Assembly (NCBI GenBank): GCA_965277745.1
Contig: OZ255837.1
Coordinates: forward strand, 992,001-1,056,000
Origin: G965277745 sp965277745
GTDB taxonomy: Bacteria; Pseudomonadota; Gammaproteobacteria; Cardiobacteriales; Cardiobacteriaceae
Direction: 5' to 3'
Length of the DNA stretch: 64,000 nucleotides
A program made the translations under genes and the position numbers. Each line of letters opens with the position of its first letter. Position 1 is the first letter of the stretch. The notes under the pieces are model-generated. The model had not been told where the DNA came from, searched no databases, and saw only the letters and a program-made list of their open reading frames with translations. This document shows positions 59,758 to 64,000 of the stretch, in pieces.

Positions 59758-62409
59758 TTAAGTAATCAAATGCGCTTTCGCCGCCACCCGGCGCCGCTGC
59801 CACAGCGCCAGTAACACGAGCAACAGGATTCCCGGAAGGTACATAATGTATTTGGACAGGCTGCCATGTCTTGGCAGTTGCGCGTCCAATATAACCTGTT
59901 CCCAGTCGAGTCCGGCTTGCGCGGCGGCGGAATCGAAGGCGACATCATTGATCACGACTTTCTCCCCCTCTTTGCCCTTATTCTCCCGCCGGGCGCCGGA
60001 ATCGACAATCGTAAGTCCCATTTTCTGCAAGCGTTCTTCCCCGCTGTCGCCGACGGCGACCGCAACCTTGGCGTAGAATGTAACCGGCTTGCCGTAGGGA
60101 TCGATACCGCTGACATGCAAGGTGAGCGGATCGCCGACCTCTGCCCTGGCGACGGCCGCGCTCAACTGCCGCGGCGCGACCTGATCCTGACTCGGCGAGA
60201 AGCGATCCATGAAATAGCCCGGGCGGAAAAGGATCGCCGTCGCAAGGAGCAGAAGAATCGTCTCCCACCATTTGTTCCTGGCGAAGAAATAACCCATCGT
60301 CGCCGCGGTGAAGGCGAGCATGGCACAGGTCGAGACCAGGAATATGCACACGCCATGGAGAAAACCGACATCGATCAGCAAGAGATCGGTGTTGAAAATG
60401 AAAAGAAACGGCAACATCGCGGTGCGCAGACTGTAAAAGAAGGCAACGAGACCCGTCCTGATCGGATCGCCGCCGGAAACCGCCGCCGCGGCGAAAGAAG
60501 CAAGGCCCACAGGGGGCGTCACATCTGCCATGATGCCGAAATAAAAAACGAACAGATGAACGGCGATAAGGGGCACAACAAGGCCGTTCTGACGCCCGAC
60601 CTCGACGATGACCACCGCCATCAGTGAGGAAACGACGATATAGTTCGCCGTGGTCGGCAGCCCCATGCCGAGAATCAGACTGAACACTGCGACCATGAAG
60701 AGCATCAGCACGAGATTGCCCATCGAAGCGGCTTCGACGATATTCGAGAGCTGGGTGCCGAAACCGGTCAACGCGACCACTCCGACGATAATGCCTGCGG
60801 TCGCGGTCGCGATAGCGATTCCGACCATGTTGCGCGCCCCCGCTTCAAGGCCTAGGAGCAAATCGACGCCCCCTTCTTGAAAACCGCGCAAGAAGTGTCC
60901 GCTCTGGCGCATCAGCGAAAGGAAGGGACGCTGGGTGAGTTGAATGAAAATCAGGCTCATCGTCCCCCAGAACGCGGAAAGCCCGGGGGAGAGACGTTCG
61001 ACCATCAACGCCCAGATCAGAATCGCCATCGGTAGGAGGAAATGGAGCCCGGAATTGAGCGTCGGTTTGGCCGAGGGCAGCTTTTCTATCTTCCCACCCG
61101 AATCATCGATTTTTAGATCGGGAAAGCGGGAGACGCGATAAAGAAGCCCGATATAGGCGACGAAAAGAAAGGCGCAGACGATCGCGAATGCCGCCTCGGG
61201 CGCCACTTGCTTGATCCAGCCGAGGCCGTATTTGACCGCGAAATAGAGCAGGAAAAAGGTGATGAACGCGCCGAGCGCACGTAGCAGGATGAGTATCATC
61301 GGGTTCGGGGGATCGCTGCGCGGAAGACCCTGCAAGTTCTCTTTCAAGGCCTCCAGATGGACGATATAGACGAGGGCGATATAGGAAATTACCGCTGGCA
61401 GAAAAGCGTGAATGATCAGTTCGTTATAGGGCATGTTGACGTATTCGATCATCAGGAAGGCGGCCGCGCCCATCACCGGCGGCATGATCTGTCCGTTCAC
61501 CGAGGAGGCGACCTCCACCGCGCCCGCCTTTTCCTTGGAAAAGCCGACCTTTTTCATCATTGGAATGGTAAACGTTCCCGTGGTGACCACATTGGCGATC
61601 GAGGAGCCGGAAATCAGACCGGTCAGCCCGGAGGACACCACCGCCGCCTTCGCCGGCCCGCCGCGAAAATGTCCGAGATAAGCGAACGCGGTTTTGATGA
61701 AATAATTGCCGGCGCCGGCCTTGTCGAGCAAGGCGCCGAAAAGGACGAACAGGAAAACGTATTTTGTCGAAGCACCCAAAGGAACGCCGAACACGCCTTC
61801 CGTGGTGATCCACTGTTGATTGATGATCTGGTTGAGCGAGCCGCTGTTGTGGGAGATGATCCAATCGATGGGAAAGAACCGCCCGAAGATGTTATAGATC
61901 AGGAAGAGCGAGGCGATGATCGCGAGCGGCAAGCCGATACTGCGCCGGCACGCCTCGAGGAGAATGAGCAGGCCGACACAGCCGGCAAGGATATCCTGGG
62001 TGATCGGCGCGCCGATACGGGTGACGAGCGCGTCGTAAAAAAACAGACCGTAGGCGGCGAGAAGGGCGCCGACGATAGCGAGTATCCAGTCACCTGACGG
62101 AATCGTATGACGCGGGGAACCCTTTAACGCCGGATAGGAAAGGTAGGCGAGAAAGATAGCGAAAGCGAGATGGATGGAACGCGCGCGCGTATCGTCGACA
62201 ACGACGTTGAGCGATTTCAAGCCGAGATCGTGGAAAACGCCCTGAAGCCAGAACGGCAGCGGTGAGGCATAGTAGATCTGAAAAAGTGACCAGAGAATCG
62301 CCGTGACAACGATGACATATCTGCCGCTGCCGTGCGGCGAGCGTCCGCCGGTATCGTTTTCGGCGACCAGTTCCCGTAACGAGGCGTCGCTGCGCATCTC
62401 TTCAGCCAT
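59758..62409 (-). CDS. TAXI-type TRAP transporter fused permease (4TM-12TM) with DUF3394 tail
   Basis: 883 residues from the ATG at 62409, with GGGAG six bases upstream. A DctQ-like part and the DctM-like large part are fused in one polypeptide of about 16-18 membrane helices, as in TAXI-TRAP systems. GLISGSSIANVVTTGTFTIP and VNGQIMPPVMGAAAFLMIEY are DctM signatures. The C-terminal 170 residues (about 700-870) form the periplasmic DUF3394 domain (PLTLHVSGIDPYGKPVTF) and a last membrane helix. Imports an organic acid with sodium, using the adjacent TAXI binding protein. Substrate unknown; TAXI systems are known for glutamate, alpha-ketoglutarate and related acids. Confidence 0.92.
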   Translation of the reverse strand: MAEEMRSDASLRELVAENDTGGRSPHGSGRYVIVVTAILWSLFQIYYASPLPFWLQGVFHDLGLKSLNVVVDDTRARSIHLAFAIFLAYLSYPALKGSPRHTIPSGDWILAIVGALLAAYGLFFYDALVTRIGAPITQDILAGCVGLLILLEACRRSIGLPLAIIASLFLIYNIFGRFFPIDWIISHNSGSLNQIINQQWITTEGVFGVPLGASTKYVFLFVLFGALLDKAGAGNYFIKTAFAYLGHFRGGPAKAAVVSSGLTGLISGSSIANVVTTGTFTIPMMKKVGFSKEKAGAVEVASSVNGQIMPPVMGAAAFLMIEYVNMPYNELIIHAFLPAVISYIALVYIVHLEALKENLQGLPRSDPPNPMILILLRALGAFITFFLLYFAVKYGLGWIKQVAPEAAFAIVCAFLFVAYIGLLYRVSRFPDLKIDDSGGKIEKLPSAKPTLNSGLHFLLPMAILIWALMVERLSPGLSAFWGTMSLIFIQLTQRPFLSLMRQSGHFLRGFQEGGVDLLLGLEAGARNMVGIAIATATAGIIVGVVALTGFGTQLSNIVEAASMGNLVLMLFMVAVFSLILGMGLPTTANYIVVSSLMAVVIVEVGRQNGLVVPLIAVHLFVFYFGIMADVTPPVGLASFAAAAVSGGDPIRTGLVAFFYSLRTAMLPFLFIFNTDLLLIDVGFLHGVCIFLVSTCAMLAFTAATMGYFFARNKWWETILLLLATAILFRPGYFMDRFSPSQDQVAPRQLSAAVARAEVGDPLTLHVSGIDPYGKPVTFYAKVAVAVGDSGEERLQKMGLTIVDSGARRENKGKEGEKVVINDVAFDSAAAQAGLDWEQVILDAQLPRHGSLSKYIMYLPGILLLVLLALWQRRRVAAKAHLIT

Positions 62410-62517
62410 GCGTTCTCCCTTGTTGTTTTTGTTCCCGCGTTTTTCAGCACGCGTTTGCACACCCACGAGCATCCGCAAACTCCTGTCCGGGCGGCACCGC
62501 CCGGACAAAACGCACCA

Positions 62518-63483
62518 TTATTTCAGCCAGCCTTTTTCCTTGTAGTATTTTACCGCGCCATCGGCGAGCGGTACGGATATTCCATCCTTGATCATGTGTT
62601 GCGGTTTCAGTTTGGCGAATGCCGGGTGCAGTTTTTTGAATCGCTCGAAGTTGTCGAACACCGCCTTGGTCACTTCGTAGACCGACGCTTCAGGCACATC
62701 GGAAGAAGTCACCAGCGTTGCGATGACGCCGACGCTGTGGACATCGTCCGGCGTGCCTTTGTACATACCGCCAGGAACCGTGGCCGACGCATAGTAGGGA
62801 GATTCGGCGACGACTTTCTCGATCAGTTCGGGATCGACGCTGACCAGATGGGAATTGCACGAAGTGGCCGCTTCCTTGAACAAGCCGGCCGGATGACCGC
62901 CGGTGAAGGCGATGGCGTCGAGGTTGTTGTCACACAGGTTGGAAGCCATTTCGGCCGGTTTCAATTCGCTCGCCACGGCGAAATCGTCTTTCGTCCAGCC
63001 CTTGGCCTCGAGCAGAACTTCGAACATCACCCGTGTTCCGGAGCCCGGGTTGCCGATGTTGACACGTTTGCCTTTCAGATCGCTGAAAGTCCGGATACCG
63101 GAATCGTCGCGCGCCGCGATGGTGAAAATTTCCGGATGAATACCGAAAACCACACGCAGTTTTTTGTTCGCTTTGCCCTCGAAGTGTCCTTTGCCATTGT
63201 AGAAATCATATTCCGTATCGGATTGTATCACCCCCATCTGCCGTTCGCCAGCGGCAAGCGCATTCAAGTTGTCGATCGAGCCGCCGGTCGACGGAGCGTT
63301 ACACTTGATACCGGTTTTGGCTGTATCGCGGTTGACCAGTTTGCACACGGACTGACCGACCGCGTAATAGACACCGGTCTGACCGCCGGTACCGATGGTG
63401 ACGAAGGATTTATTTTCCGCTATCGCGGCGACGGCGATCGCCGCGGAAAGCGAGAGCAGAGAAGTTCGAAATAGTTTACCCAT
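62518..63483 (-). CDS. TAXI-family TRAP transporter solute-binding protein
   Basis: 321 residues with an N-terminal signal peptide (LSLSAAIAVAAIA). The TAXI signature region is FVTIGTGGQTGVYYAVGQSV followed by CNAPSTGGSIDNLNALAAGE, and LKGKRVNIGNPGSGTRV in the middle. Periplasmic receptor that delivers its ligand to the fused permease downstream, 108 bases away. GGAGGAAAACG precedes the ATG. The two plus the Usp gene form one operon. Confidence 0.93.
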   Translation of the reverse strand: MGKLFRTSLLSLSAAIAVAAIAENKSFVTIGTGGQTGVYYAVGQSVCKLVNRDTAKTGIKCNAPSTGGSIDNLNALAAGERQMGVIQSDTEYDFYNGKGHFEGKANKKLRVVFGIHPEIFTIAARDDSGIRTFSDLKGKRVNIGNPGSGTRVMFEVLLEAKGWTKDDFAVASELKPAEMASNLCDNNLDAIAFTGGHPAGLFKEAATSCNSHLVSVDPELIEKVVAESPYYASATVPGGMYKGTPDDVHSVGVIATLVTSSDVPEASVYEVTKAVFDNFERFKKLHPAFAKLKPQHMIKDGISVPLADGAVKYYKEKGWLK

Positions 63484-63565
63484 AATCGTTTTCCTCCTTT
63501 GGAAAAGATAATGACTTGTTGACAGGCCTAATTTGCCTAGATACTTTTCTACCCGAAAAATCCGA

Positions 63566-63571
63566 TATAAT
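63566..63571 (+). promoter_or_regulatory. -10 box for gluQ
   Basis: TATAAT 23 bases before the gluQ ATG; no convincing -35 at a usual distance. The start has no strong Shine-Dalgarno sequence. Confidence 0.45.
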
Positions 63572-63594
63572 CAAGTTTTATTTTCTCTTTTCCG

Positions 63595-64000
63595 ATGAAC
63601 GTATCCGCCGAACCTCGCGAATCATCGCCTTACCGCGGTCGATTCGCTCCGACACCGAGCGGAACGCTGCATTTCGGCTCACTCGTCAGCGCCCTCGGCA
63701 GCTATCTCGACGCCAAGGCAAACCAGGGCGTGTGGCTGATTCGTCTCGAGGACGTGGACAGCGCGCGTAGCCGCGCCGGCCATGCCGATGCGATCCTGCA
63801 CAGCGCTGAAAGCGCACGGCTTGTTTTCCGATACACCCGTACACCGCCAGCGCCAATACCTCGGCGATTATGAACAGGCGCTGCAACGCTTACACGCCCG
63901 CCTTTATCCGTGTAACTGTAGCCGTAAAACCTGGCAGCGCGATGCCCGCATCGGTGCGCTGGGCGCGATCTATCCCGGCCATTGCCGTCATCGCCCCTTC
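63595..64000 (+). pseudogene. gluQ: Glutamyl-Q tRNA(Asp) synthetase with a frameshift, 3' end outside window
   Basis: GluQ attaches glutamate to queuosine 34 of tRNA-Asp. The N-terminus has the class I HIGH-like site in RGRFAPTPSGTLHFGSLVSA and GVWLIRLEDVDSARSRAGHA. At about 63803-63808 the frame shifts by one base: the expected continuation KAHGLFSDTPVHRQRQYLGD and YPCNCSRKTWQRDAR, with the zinc-site Cys pair, is in the next frame and runs to the window end. The unshifted frame stops at 63873. Either a recent mutation or a single-base sequencing error; queuosine import and Tgt are present, so loss would leave Q unglutamylated. Confidence 0.82.

Noticed and set aside
62455..63474. 339-codon plus-strand frame
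   Set aside because: Antisense to the TAXI binding protein; no start signals.
1..64000. CRISPR array, rRNA or tRNA genes
   Set aside because: No regularly spaced direct repeats, no rRNA signatures and no cloverleaf with a T-loop sequence were noticed on reading; a dedicated scan was not possible.
1..64000. Frequent GCGATCGC-like words as an uptake or repeat signal
   Set aside because: They fall mostly inside coding sequence in no fixed orientation or context and are explained by codon preference; known uptake words of Neisseria and Pasteurellaceae were not seen.

Overview
The window is 64 kb of a chromosome from a gammaproteobacterium with a moderate GC content. The gene order supports this: pilMNOPQ, dfp(coaBC)-dut-argB, tgt-yajC-secD-secF, dapD, proA/rsfS, and a haem-uptake operon with a short ExbB, ExbD and TonB. 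Indirect tRNA aminoacylation (gatB) and tRNA-Asp Q34 glutamylation (gluQ) are also present. A Cardiobacteriales-type host (Cardiobacterium/Suttonella) fits but is only a guess. I see no rRNA, tRNA or CRISPR.

Layout. 1-4.0 kb: a sodium:solute symporter split from its start codon by an intact IS481-type element, then bioB with a consensus promoter. 4.3-9.6 kb: MFS exporter, L-lactate dehydrogenase, rsfS, proA and an EIIC-like membrane protein. 9.6-10.0 kb: the frameshifted stub of a 2-hydroxycarboxylate transporter. 10.4-20.5 kb (minus strand): a bifunctional ornithine-lipid synthase (OlsF-like), ribosomal protein L31B, citrate synthase, pilMNOPQ and gatB. 20.7-28.0 kb: a four-carbon acid-sugar catabolic island made of a DeoR regulator, ltnD-otnK-otnC-otnI, a sulfatase stub, a denD-like dehydrogenase and a GntP permease. 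28-32.6 kb: a patchwork of a glycosyltransferase-like gene, a decayed AAA-ATPase/DUF4276 pair and an integrase fragment fused to a truncated nhaA. 33.0-41.1 kb: a haem acquisition set (Fur-like box, TonB-dependent receptor, HmuT, HugZ, HmuU, HmuV, ExbB, ExbD, TonB). 41.2-44.0 kb: a scar of methyltransferase 5' fragment, complete IS3-family element, 5'-truncated IS630 element and GntP 3' fragment. 44.1-53.4 kb: dapD, yhhQ, a PhoR-like kinase with a membrane-tethered receiver protein, a frameshifted radC, coaBC-dut-argB and ppiD. 53.8-63.5 kb (minus strand): secF, secD, yajC, tgt, a repeat-containing peptidoglycan-binding protein, a universal stress protein and a TAXI-type TRAP transporter. 63.6-64.0 kb: gluQ, with a frameshift.

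Biologically the window joins core housekeeping (biotin, proline, lysine and arginine synthesis, secretion, tRNA modification) with host-niche functions (type IV pili, haem theft, lactate metabolism, acid-sugar use). Broken genes are frequent: at least nine loci are truncated, frameshifted or IS-disrupted, several by single-base indels. Either this genome is decaying actively or some of the indels are sequencing errors; the IS insertion, the fusion junctions and the truncations cannot be explained as errors. The least familiar items are the broken AAA-ATPase/DUF4276 pair, the peptidoglycan-binding protein with about eight degenerate repeats, the receiver protein with a C-terminal membrane anchor, and the hairpin whose U-tract runs almost into the tgt start codon.
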